From: Lentisphaerota bacterium
GTDB lineage: Bacteria > Verrucomicrobiota > Kiritimatiellia > CAIQIC01 > Lenti-01
Reading direction: 5' to 3'
Length of the DNA: 64,000 bases
Assembly (NCBI GenBank): GCA_012514035.1
Contig: JAAZBB010000035.1
Location: 32,589-96,588 of the forward strand
Shown: in pieces, positions 17,333 to 24,835 of the stretch
Layout of the letters: each line of letters starts with the position of its first letter
How positions within the stretch are numbered: the stretch's first letter is position 1
Notes under the pieces: generated by a model
The model's input: the letters and a program-made list of their open reading frames with translations, nothing else
The model's database searches: none
Told to the model about the DNA's origin: nothing
Position numbers and translations under genes: made by a program

Positions 17333-19123
17333 ATGGAAAAAAACATCGAGGCCATCACGGCAAAATACCGCGGCGATGCCACGCGGCTGATGGACATCCT
17401 GATCGACATCCAGGACGAACTGGGCTGCCTGACGCCGGCAACCGTGGCCCGGATCGCGGGGGTGCTCGGCATTCCCCAGGTGGATGTCGAACAGACTGTG
17501 TCGTTCTATCACTTCTTTGCCCGCGAGCCGCGCGGACGGTTTGCGGTCTATCTCAACGACAGCGTGGTGGCGAATTTCTACGGCCGGGCCGAAGTCGCCG
17601 CGGCTTTCGAGATCGCCGCCGGCTGCCGGTTCGGCGAAGTGTCCGCCGATGGCCTCCTGGGCCTGTTCCACACGGCCTGCATTGGAATGAGCGACCAGGA
17701 GCCGGCGGCGCTGATCAACGGCCAGGTGTTTCCCAGGCTGACGCCCGACAAAGCGCGCGCGCTGGTGGCCGGCATGCGCGCGGGAAAAACCATCGAGGAG
17801 CTCAAGGGGGACAAATACGGCGACGGGCAGAACTCGCACCCGCTCGTCCGCGCCCTGGTCAAGAACCACATCCGCCAGCGCGGGCCGACCGTGTTCAGCG
17901 ACTACACGCCCGGCATCGCGCTGGCCAAGGTGACAGCCATGACCTCGGCGGAAGTCATTGCGGCGGTCAAGTCCGCCAGCGTGCGCGGGCGTGGCGGGGC
18001 CGGCTTCCCGACCGGCATGAAATGGGAGTTTGCCCGCCGGGCGCCGGGTGACGTGAAATACATCTTCTGCAACGCCGATGAAGGCGAGCCGGGGACCTTC
18101 AAGGATCGCGTGATCCTGACGGAACGCCCGCAGATGGTGTTCGAGGGCATGGCGATTGCAGCCTACGCGGTCGGGGCCGATCATGGCATCCTGTATGTCC
18201 GCAACGAATATCGCTATCTGCGGGCGTATCTGGAGCAGGTGCTGGCGGTTCTGCGCGCGCAGAATCTGCTCGGCGAACGGATCGGCGGCCAGGCCGGGTT
18301 TGATTTCGACATCAGCATCCAATTCGGCGCCGGGGCCTATGTCTGCGGCGAGGAATCCGCCCTGATCGAATCCGCGGAAGGCAAACGGGGTGAGCCGCGC
18401 GACCGCCCGCCGTTTCCGGTGGAAAAGGGCTACCTGCAGCGGCCGACTGTGGTCAACAACGTGGAAACGCTGTGTTCGGCGGTGCAGGTGGTGCTGAAGG
18501 GGGCGGAGTGGTACAACCGGATGGGCACCGAACAGTCGAAGGGGACCAAGGTGCTCTGCGTGAGCGGTGACTGCGACCAGCCAGGCATCTACGAGGTGGA
18601 GTGGGGTTTTGCCGTCAATGACATCCTGGCCATGGCCAAAGCGCGCGACGTGCAGGCGGTGCAGGTGGGAGGGCCGTCGGGTGCGTGCATCGGTCCGGAT
18701 GAATTCGGCCGGGTGCTGGCTTACGAAGACCTGGCGACGGGCGGCTCGTTCATCATCATCGGCCGGCACCGGGACATCCTGCGGGATGTGGTGCTGAATT
18801 TCGCCCGGTTCTTCCGCGAAGAATCCTGCGGCTCCTGCGTGCCGTGCCGCGCGCTGACCGGCATGGCCCAGGTCGTGCTGGAGCGGATCATTGCCGGCCA
18901 GGGAACGGCGGAGGATGTGGCGCGTCTGCAGGCGTGGCAGAAAATCATGCGGAACAACCGCTGCGGGCTCGGGCAGACGGCCCTGAACCCGATCGTCACC
19001 ACGATCAGGAACTTCCGCCCGCTCTACGAGGCGCGGCTGAGCCGGGGGGATCCGCGCTTCGTGCCGTCGTTCGATCTGCCCGCGGCGGTGCGGGATTACG
19101 AAGCGGCCGTGGCGAACGGATAG
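17333..19123 (+). CDS. hoxF: NAD-reducing hydrogenase diaphorase subunit HoxF (HoxE-like domain fused)
   Basis: 596 residues, like the long HoxF of soluble NAD-linked hydrogenases. Residues 1-150 are a HoxE/NuoE-like thioredoxin-fold domain. Residues 180-560 are NuoF-like, with the FMN/NADH site GRGGAGFPTG (219-228), NADEGEPGTFKDR and YVCGEESALIESAEG. The [4Fe-4S] ligands are C499, C502, C505 (ESCGSCVPC) and C544 (NNRCGLGQ). It oxidises or reduces NAD(H) and passes electrons to HoxU. The N-terminal domain lacks the usual four-cysteine [2Fe-2S] pattern. Being directly followed by hoxU-hoxY-hoxH rules out complex I. Confidence 0.92.
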   Translation: MEKNIEAITAKYRGDATRLMDILIDIQDELGCLTPATVARIAGVLGIPQVDVEQTVSFYHFFAREPRGRFAVYLNDSVVANFYGRAEVAAAFEIAAGCRFGEVSADGLLGLFHTACIGMSDQEPAALINGQVFPRLTPDKARALVAGMRAGKTIEELKGDKYGDGQNSHPLVRALVKNHIRQRGPTVFSDYTPGIALAKVTAMTSAEVIAAVKSASVRGRGGAGFPTGMKWEFARRAPGDVKYIFCNADEGEPGTFKDRVILTERPQMVFEGMAIAAYAVGADHGILYVRNEYRYLRAYLEQVLAVLRAQNLLGERIGGQAGFDFDISIQFGAGAYVCGEESALIESAEGKRGEPRDRPPFPVEKGYLQRPTVVNNVETLCSAVQVVLKGAEWYNRMGTEQSKGTKVLCVSGDCDQPGIYEVEWGFAVNDILAMAKARDVQAVQVGGPSGACIGPDEFGRVLAYEDLATGGSFIIIGRHRDILRDVVLNFARFFREESCGSCVPCRALTGMAQVVLERIIAGQGTAEDVARLQAWQKIMRNNRCGLGQTALNPIVTTIRNFRPLYEARLSRGDPRFVPSFDLPAAVRDYEAAVANG

Positions 19124-19136
19124 GGAGCGGGCACCC

Positions 19137-19832
19137 ATGGCCAGTTTTGTCAGATTCACTCTGGATGGCCGCGCCTGCCTGGCGGAAGAGGGGGCGCAAC
19201 TAGTGGCCGCCGCCAAGGAATGCGGGGTCTACATTCCGACGCTGTGCAACTACCCGGGCATCCCGCCCAAGGGTGCCTGCCGCATCTGCACGGTCCTGGT
19301 CAACGGCATTCCGCAAACCGCCTGTACGACGAAGGTGGTCGAGGACATGGCCGTGGTCACCAGGACCCCCGAGCTGGAGGAGTTTCGCAAGGCGGTGGTC
19401 GAGATTTTATTCGCGGAAGGCAACCACCTATGTCCCTCGTGCGAACGCAGCGGAAACTGCGAGCTGCAGGCTCTGGCCTACCGCTACCGGGTGACCGTGC
19501 CGCATTTCCCCTATCTCTTCCCGAAGCGCGACGTTGAGGCCTGGCACCCCAAGCTCGTCAAGGACCACAACCGCTGCATCCAGTGCAAACGCTGCATCCG
19601 CGGCATCCACAACGCCGAGGGCAAGGCCATCTTCGCCTTCGGCAAGCGCGGCGACAAGGTCGTCATCAACATCGACCCCGAAACCTCGAAGAACATCAGC
19701 GATGAACTGGCGCAGCGTGCGATGGATATCTGCCCCGTCGGCGCGATCTTGCGCAAGGGCAAGGGCTTCGATACACCCATCGGCCGGCGCAAGTACGATC
19801 ACCAGCCCATCGGCAGCGAGGTGCAGGCATGA
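19137..19832 (+). CDS. hoxU: NAD-reducing hydrogenase iron-sulfur subunit HoxU
   Basis: 231 residues, NuoG N-terminal type. [2Fe-2S] ferredoxin ligands C37, C48, C51, C63; a His/Cys cluster motif (H97, C99, C102, C108 in NHLCPSCERSGNC); and [4Fe-4S] ligands C147, C150, C153 (CIQCKRC) with C199 (DICPVGA). It relays electrons between HoxF and the HoxYH hydrogenase module. GGGAGCG lies upstream of the ATG; it starts 13 bp after hoxF and overlaps hoxY by 4 bp. Confidence 0.92.
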   Translation: MASFVRFTLDGRACLAEEGAQLVAAAKECGVYIPTLCNYPGIPPKGACRICTVLVNGIPQTACTTKVVEDMAVVTRTPELEEFRKAVVEILFAEGNHLCPSCERSGNCELQALAYRYRVTVPHFPYLFPKRDVEAWHPKLVKDHNRCIQCKRCIRGIHNAEGKAIFAFGKRGDKVVINIDPETSKNISDELAQRAMDICPVGAILRKGKGFDTPIGRRKYDHQPIGSEVQA

Positions 19833-20398
19833 GCCCCAAAGCTGCCAAGACCAGGAAAATCATCGCGACGACATCCCTGGCCGGCTGCTTCGGCTGCCAC
19901 ATGTCGCTGCTCGACATCGACGAGCGCCTGTTCGACCTGATCGAGCTGGTGGAGTTCAACAAGTCGCCGTTTGACGACATCAAGACCTTCACCCGGGAGT
20001 GCGACATCGGCCTGGTCGAAGGCGGCTGCTGCAACGACGAAAACGTGCACGTGCTGACCGAATTCCGCAAGCACTGCAAGACGCTGGTCGCCTTTGGGGA
20101 ATGCGCGCTGATGGGCGGCCTCCCGGCCCTGCGCAACACCATCCCGCTGCGGGAATGCCTCGAGGAGGCCTATTTGCACGGGCCGACCGTGGCCGGCCGC
20201 AATCCCCAGGGCCTCATTCCCAGCGATCCTGATATCCCGAAGATCCTCAACCGCGTCTATCCCTGCCACGAGGTCGTCAAGATCGACTACTTCCTGCCGG
20301 GCTGCCCGCCCAGCGCGGACCTGATCTGGGATGCCCTGGTCGCCCTCGTGACCGGCCAGGAACTGGAACCGCAGTACCGGACGTTCAAATTCGACTGA
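19829..20398 (+). CDS. hoxY: [NiFe] hydrogenase small subunit HoxY
   Basis: 189 residues, the short small-subunit type of group 3d cytoplasmic hydrogenases, without a Tat signal. Proximal [4Fe-4S] cysteines are visible at C20 and C23 (SLAGCFGCHMSLLD), C92 (FGECALMGG) and C159 (FLPGCPPS). It overlaps hoxU by 4 bp (ATGA), and hoxH follows after 7 bp, so the subunits are translationally coupled. Confidence 0.92.
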   Translation: MSPKAAKTRKIIATTSLAGCFGCHMSLLDIDERLFDLIELVEFNKSPFDDIKTFTRECDIGLVEGGCCNDENVHVLTEFRKHCKTLVAFGECALMGGLPALRNTIPLRECLEEAYLHGPTVAGRNPQGLIPSDPDIPKILNRVYPCHEVVKIDYFLPGCPPSADLIWDALVALVTGQELEPQYRTFKFD

Positions 20399-20405
20399 GA
20401 CAGCC

Positions 20406-21869
20406 ATGACCCGTAAAATCGTCATCGATCCTGTCACCCGAGTCGAAGGACATGGCAAGGTCACCATCCATCTGGACGACGAGGGGGAAGTGTTGCAGAG
20501 CCGCTTTCACATCGTGGAATTCCGCGGCTTCGAACGGTTCGTGCAGGGACGGCCGTACTGGGAGGCACCGGTGCTGGTTCAGCGCCTGTGCGGCATCTGT
20601 CCCGTCAGCCACCATCTGGCCGGAGCCAAGGCGATGGACGTGGTGGTCGGCGCGGGCACGGGCGACGGTCTGACCGCCACCGCCGAGAAAATCCGGCGCC
20701 TGATGCACTACGGTCAGGTTTTCCAGTCGCACTCGCTGCATTTCTTCCATCTGGCCTCGCCGGACCTGCTTTTCGGCTACGACTCCGCTCCGGAAACGCG
20801 CAACGTCATCGGCGTGGCCCTGGCGAACCGCGAACTGGCGACGCAGGCCGTGATGATGCGCAAATACGGTCAGGAAGTCATCGCGGCTACCGCCGGCAAG
20901 AAGATTCACGGCACCGGCGCCATTCCCGGCGGCGTCAACAAGAGCCTCTCAACCGCAGAGCGCGACGCCCTGCTTCAGGGACCCGCCCCGCTCAACGCCG
21001 ACCAGATGGTTGCCTGGTCGCAGGGAGCGCTCGAGTTCTTCAAGGACTACTACCGGAAAAACAAAGACTTCATCGACAACTTCTCTCGCTTTTCGTCGAA
21101 TCACCTGAGTCTTGTGCGCAAGGACGGCGGTCTTGACCTCTACCACGGCGTGCTGCGCGCCGTGGATTCCGAAGGCCGGCGCATCCTCGACGACGCGGAC
21201 CCGCAGGACTACCTCCAGTATCTGGGCGAGGAAGTGAAATCCTGGAGCTACATGAAATTCCCGTTCCTGCTGGCGGTCGGGCAGGAAAACGGCTGGTACC
21301 GGGTCGGGCCGCTCGCGCGGCTGAACGTCGCGGATTTCATCCCGACTCCGCTGGCCCAGAGGGAATTCGAGGCGTTCAAGGCCGCCACCGGCGGCCAGCC
21401 CAACGACATGTGCATGCACACCCACTGGGCGCGGCTGATCGAAATCCTCCATGCCGCGGAAATGATGCGCGACCTGTTGCAGGATCCCGACATCACGGGC
21501 AGCCGCCTGATCGTAAAGGGCAAGCGGCAGGCCGAGGGCGTCGGCATCATCGAAGCCCCGCGCGGCACGCTGATCCACCACTTCCGGGTGGGCGAGGACG
21601 ACCTGATCCAGATGGCCAACCTGATCGTCTCCACCACCCACAACAACGAGCCCATGAACCGCGCCGTCGGCTGCGTCGCCCGCAAAATGCTGGCCAAGAC
21701 GAAGGAAATCACCGAGGGCATGCTCAACGCCATCGAAGTCGCCATCCGTGCCTACGATCCCTGCCTGAGCTGCGCCACCCACGCCTACGGCCAGATGCCC
21801 CTCGAGGTCTCGCTCTTCGATTCCAGCGGCCGCCTCCTCTCCCAACGCCGGAAGAACAGCCGGTTTTGA
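20406..21869 (+). CDS. hoxH: [NiFe] hydrogenase large catalytic subunit HoxH
   Basis: 487 residues. Both nickel-binding motifs are intact: L1 RLCGICPVSHHLAGA (C62, C65) and L2 DPCLSCATH (C453, C456, H459). A 28-residue tail after His459 is expected to be removed by the maturation protease, and a hoxW-like protease gene follows at 22080. It splits or forms H2 in the cytoplasm, exchanging electrons with NAD(H) through HoxYUF. Nickel insertion needs Hyp proteins, which are not in this window. Confidence 0.94.
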   Translation: MTRKIVIDPVTRVEGHGKVTIHLDDEGEVLQSRFHIVEFRGFERFVQGRPYWEAPVLVQRLCGICPVSHHLAGAKAMDVVVGAGTGDGLTATAEKIRRLMHYGQVFQSHSLHFFHLASPDLLFGYDSAPETRNVIGVALANRELATQAVMMRKYGQEVIAATAGKKIHGTGAIPGGVNKSLSTAERDALLQGPAPLNADQMVAWSQGALEFFKDYYRKNKDFIDNFSRFSSNHLSLVRKDGGLDLYHGVLRAVDSEGRRILDDADPQDYLQYLGEEVKSWSYMKFPFLLAVGQENGWYRVGPLARLNVADFIPTPLAQREFEAFKAATGGQPNDMCMHTHWARLIEILHAAEMMRDLLQDPDITGSRLIVKGKRQAEGVGIIEAPRGTLIHHFRVGEDDLIQMANLIVSTTHNNEPMNRAVGCVARKMLAKTKEITEGMLNAIEVAIRAYDPCLSCATHAYGQMPLEVSLFDSSGRLLSQRRKNSRF

Positions 21870-21905
21870 CCGGATGAACCGGATGGACAGGATGGGAGGA
21901 AAACA

Positions 21906-22061
21906 TTTACCACCGAGGGCACAGAGAATCACAGAGGGGAATCCAGAAATCGAAAAGAAAATGGGCCGGAGAAAAACGCAGGAAACCTGCCTTTTTCTCC
22001 GGCCCGCTTGGGTTTTCCCTCCTGATCTTCCTCAGTGCTCTCTGTGCACTCTGTGGTGAAA
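21906..22061. repeat. Nested palindromic element between hoxH and hoxW
   Basis: The outer arms (TTTACCACCGAGGGCACAGA from 21906, and its imperfect complement ending at 22061) enclose an inner perfect-looking hairpin at 21963-22005. The inner hairpin has two 20-bp arms starting GGGCCGGAGAAAAA, a 3-base loop and one mismatch. It resembles the CACAGAG-type intergenic repeats and small MITE-like elements of other genomes. A partial GGATGGACAGGATG repeat lies just upstream (about 21883-21896). The RNA hairpin could attenuate transcription between hoxH and hoxW. Confidence 0.7.
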
Positions 22062-22079
22062 TGGATCGGATGTTGAATT

Positions 22080-22562
22080 TTGGACGTTGAGATTCCATCC
22101 CGCCCGATCCTGGTCTACGGCTACGGCAATCCGGGCCGGCAGGACGACGGACTCGGGCCGGTGCTCGTCGAACACCTTGAGGCTTGGGCAAAGGCGGAGA
22201 AGATTTCCGGCATGGCATTCGATTCCAACTACCAGCTCAACGCCGAGGACGCGCTGGCCGTGGCGGAAAGCCGCGCGGTCGTGTTCATCGATGCTTCCAA
22301 GGAAGGAAAGCCGCCGTTCGAGTTTCACCCCCTGAAACCGCAGAAGGAGATTTCGTTCTCGACCCACGCCATGGCGCCGGAAAGCGTGCTGGCGCTGGCC
22401 GTTGAGCTGTACGACGCGAAGCCCCCCGCCTGGATCCTCACCATCCGCGGTTTTTCGTGGGAACCCAACGAACCGCCATCCGCCGCGGCATTGTCCCATC
22501 TGTCCGCCGCGCGGGAATACCTGCAGGTATGGTTGCGCCATGAAATCTCCTCCCAACGGTAG
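22080..22562 (+). CDS. hoxW: [NiFe] hydrogenase maturation protease HoxW
   Basis: 160 residues of the HycI/HoxW family, starting at TTG 22080 because no in-frame ATG is available. Motifs: LVYGYGNPGRQDDGLGP (GNP and a nickel-binding Asp) and AMAPESVLAL with a preceding His. It should clip the HoxH C-terminus after nickel insertion. The 210-bp gap to hoxH holds the nested palindrome, so expression may be uncoupled or attenuated. An alternative start slightly downstream cannot be excluded. Confidence 0.82.
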   Translation: MDVEIPSRPILVYGYGNPGRQDDGLGPVLVEHLEAWAKAEKISGMAFDSNYQLNAEDALAVAESRAVVFIDASKEGKPPFEFHPLKPQKEISFSTHAMAPESVLALAVELYDAKPPAWILTIRGFSWEPNEPPSAAALSHLSAAREYLQVWLRHEISSQR

Positions 22563-22814
22563 GGATGGCACGCCGTCGTTGTCCGTTTGGAAAGTTCGAT
22601 ATCTTGGACGGATGAACAAGGATGAGTAGCTGTAGGCCAGGGCGCTGACCTGGCGGGATCCGTTCCGTTAACGCAAGAAGCGCAAAAGACGCCAGCGAAC
22701 AGCCGGAAGGCAAACTACGAATCACTCGAATTGCACGAAAGATGACCACCCGGACTGTTGGCCACTCCATATCCCCCACCCGAAATCCTGCCTCACCCGC
22801 AGACCCTGCCGTCA
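22563..22814. other. Intergenic, no gene seen; small GGCCAGGGCG stem-loop repeat
   Basis: About 250 bp without a supported gene. A short hairpin repeat (GGCCAGGGCGCTGACCTGGCGG, 22635-22656) has a relative at 35080-35101 that reads GGCCAGGGCGTTGCCTTGGCGG. Both lie just outside a GGGGTCAG element. Confidence 0.5.
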
Positions 22815-22842
22815 AAACATCAAATCATAGGACTGACCCCTT
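22815..22842 (-). repeat. REP-like element, GGGGTCAG family, copy C (left flank of CRISPR block)
   Basis: Read on the minus strand it begins AAGGGGTCAGTCCTATGA. It matches copy D (28911-28938, plus strand) at 27 of 28 positions in inverted orientation. The two enclose the CRISPR-Cas locus and the DUF3465 gene. The first CRISPR repeat starts only 35 bp inside. Confidence 0.85.
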
Positions 22843-22877
22843 TTTTTAGGATGTCGAATTGCCGGGGTTGGTTCGGA

Positions 22878-23568
22878 GCTTTGCCTTGATTCCAAATCTG
22901 CTCTTTGCACAATCGGATACCAAACAATATAAGCCAAAGCCAGCTTTGCCTTGATTCCAAATCTGCTCTTTGCACAATTGACGGGGAACGGGTCCGATGA
23001 TCCTTTGGCTTTGCCTTGATTCCAAATCTGCTCTTTGCACAATTGGTGGCGGTCAGGTTGATTGTGAGCGTGGCTTTGCCTTGATTCCAAATCTGCTCTT
23101 TGCACAATCAGGACCACGCCTTGGCCACCTGGGAACCGGCTTTGCCTTGATTCCAAATCTGCTCTTTGCACAATCCGCCCCCGCCGCGCTCGCCGCCAGC
23201 ATCAGCTTTGCCTTGATTCCAAATCTGCTCTTTGCACAATGACGTTTCGGCAGGCCATGCCGTGCAGGTGGCTTTGCCTTGATTCCAAATCTGCTCTTTG
23301 CACAATTCCGCCATGAGTTCCAATAGCTAGCGCACAGCTTTGCCTTGATTCCAAATCTGCTCTTTGCACAATTGCCCAGCATCAGCGCCTTGGTGTCGGC
23401 GGCTTTGCCTTGATTCCAAATCTGCTCTTTGCACAATGGCGTCAAGCTGGCCGCGTGGGATTGGTAGCTTTGCCTTGATTCCAAATCTGCTCTTTGCACA
23501 ATGTTGTAGGAAATCGTGCTGTCGTTCAGCGTGCTTTGCCTTGATTCCAAATCTGCTCTTTGCACAAT
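22878..23568 (+). CRISPR. CRISPR array, 11 repeats and 10 spacers, type II-C
   Basis: Eleven identical 36-bp repeats start at 22878, 22943, 23008, 23073, 23139, 23205, 23271, 23337, 23402, 23467 and 23533; the repeat begins GCTTTGCCTTGATTCC and ends TTTGCACAAT. The ten spacers are 29-30 bp and all different. The tracrRNA anti-repeat (28126-28146) is complementary to the plus-strand repeat, so crRNAs are read rightward, towards and opposite to the cas genes. Each repeat contains TTGATT (repeat positions 9-14), 16 bp, CACAAT (31-36): a promoter-like pair firing into the next spacer. No degenerate terminal repeat is seen. Spacer targets are unknown. Confidence 0.98.
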
Positions 23569-23618
23569 AGCAAAGGGTGGGTAAGACGGAGTTAAAACCG
23601 TGTAAGTGCTTGAGCGGG

Positions 23619-23954
23619 CTACCAAAACAGCAATTGCTCCGGAAGTTTTTCCGGGGCAATTACTGTTTCGGGAGGCCCGTGCATGATAAACATTCGTTCC
23701 CATTGGGCCTGGGTGACGTACAGGGCCCGGACGTGGCCTTCGGGAGGGATGTTGAGTTTTAGCCGGCGCATTTGGGTGTTCATACGGTTATGGCTGACCA
23801 GAGCACGGGTGTAGACCGACCACTGGACCATGATGAACCCTTCGTCCAGCAGGTACTTACGGAAATCGGTGGCGCGCTTGCGTTGTTCGCGCGACATGAC
23901 GGGCAGATCGAAGACGACTAGCAGCCAGCCCATTTTGAATTGATAGCCGTCCAT
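23619..23954 (-). CDS. cas2: CRISPR-associated endonuclease Cas2
   Basis: 111 residues from ATG 23954; a start at 23933 (MGWLLVVFDLPVMS) giving 104 residues is equally plausible, and neither has a clear Shine-Dalgarno. The ferredoxin-fold Cas2 pattern is clear: LLVVFDLPVMSREQRK with the metal Asp, FRKYLLDEGFIMVQWSVYTR, and a final strand region. It overlaps the end of cas1, so the two adaptation genes are translationally coupled, and it lies 50 bp from the array. With Cas1 it integrates new spacers. Confidence 0.93.
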   Translation of the reverse strand: MDGYQFKMGWLLVVFDLPVMSREQRKRATDFRKYLLDEGFIMVQWSVYTRALVSHNRMNTQMRRLKLNIPPEGHVRALYVTQAQWERMFIMHGPPETVIAPEKLPEQLLFW

Positions 23955-24835
23955 GGCACATAGGTTTCCAGGTTCTGTTCCAGCAGGCACTTTCGAAAAG
24001 AGCGTATGGAGAGTTCGATGACAGTCTGGACCTGACGGGGACGTACCTTGTAGGTGATGCTATCCTGCAGGAAGGGGACAAGATGGTGCTTGAAGGCTGT
24101 GTCGAGTTCCATGGGGAGGGGGCGGGTATTATGCAGCCAACTCATTACGCGGGCATCCACGAGGGGCCGGAAGGGCTCCATCAGGTCATAGGCGAGGGGG
24201 GTGGAACGTTCAGCGGTGGCATGGCCGATGTCAAAAGTGGGGTCAAGGCCGCAGGCGAAGCAGCTCTGGAGGACGCGGGCAAGCAGGACGGCATAACCAT
24301 AGTCCAAGGCGCAGTTGGATACGCCTTCGTTGCGGAGGCGGAGAAAGTCCACATCGCCCAGGTATTCGCGAAACACGCTCCAATAAAGGCGGCTGACGGC
24401 GGCTTCTTTGTCGGGGCGGCATTCCCGAGCCCATTCCTGGATTTTTGCGATGGCGGGACTTTCCGGGCACCAGGCACAGGCAAGGCATTCCTGATTGCGG
24501 CATTTGGCATCGATGGTCTTCTGCCAGGCGGCGTCGAGGAAATCGCGGGGGACACGCTCCCATACGCGGGTCAGTTCCGTGTCGGTGTTGCGCTGGGCGG
24601 GGAGCATGATGCACGCCGGTTTGAATGTCTTGCACAGCACCACGCCAATGCCGCGTTCGGCGGCTTCCGTTAGCAGCAGCATTTCGATTTTGGCGGAAAA
24701 ACAACAGACCACGATAGCGGCGATGTCGTCCAAGGGCAGTTGCCGCCGCCCTTCCGCCGTGGTGCAGACCAGTTGTCCGTCTACACAATTAAGTTCGGCT
24801 TTAGTGCTCTCTATGGTGACGACGTGGTAGGACAT
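23918..24835 (-). CDS. cas1: CRISPR-associated integrase Cas1 (type II)
   Basis: 305 residues. The metal-binding triad of Cas1 is visible in KEAAVSRLYWSVFR (Glu), GLDPTFDIGHA (His) and LAYDLMEPFRPLVD (Asp/Glu). The N-terminal beta domain has LPLDDIAAIVV. It overlaps the 3' end of cas9 by 25 bp and the start of cas2. No cas4 or csn2 is present, which together with the gene order places the locus in subtype II-C. Confidence 0.95.
   Translation of the reverse strand: MSYHVVTIESTKAELNCVDGQLVCTTAEGRRQLPLDDIAAIVVCCFSAKIEMLLLTEAAERGIGVVLCKTFKPACIMLPAQRNTDTELTRVWERVPRDFLDAAWQKTIDAKCRNQECLACAWCPESPAIAKIQEWARECRPDKEAAVSRLYWSVFREYLGDVDFLRLRNEGVSNCALDYGYAVLLARVLQSCFACGLDPTFDIGHATAERSTPLAYDLMEPFRPLVDARVMSWLHNTRPLPMELDTAFKHHLVPFLQDSITYKVRPRQVQTVIELSIRSFRKCLLEQNLETYVPWTAINSKWAGC

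Noticed and set aside
17333..21869. Reading the hox genes as part of respiratory complex I (nuoEFG)
   Set aside because: They are directly followed by genuine [NiFe] small and large subunits with intact nickel motifs, and no membrane nuo genes are present.
22878..23568. crRNA transcription from the minus strand, in line with cas1-cas2-cas9
   Set aside because: The tracrRNA anti-repeat with its own promoter and terminator is complementary to the plus-strand repeat, so the array must be read rightward.
22820..23703. Short minus- and plus-strand frames running through the CRISPR array
   Set aside because: They translate the repeats themselves (recurring KSRFGIKAK), an artefact of a 36-bp repeat with near in-frame spacers.
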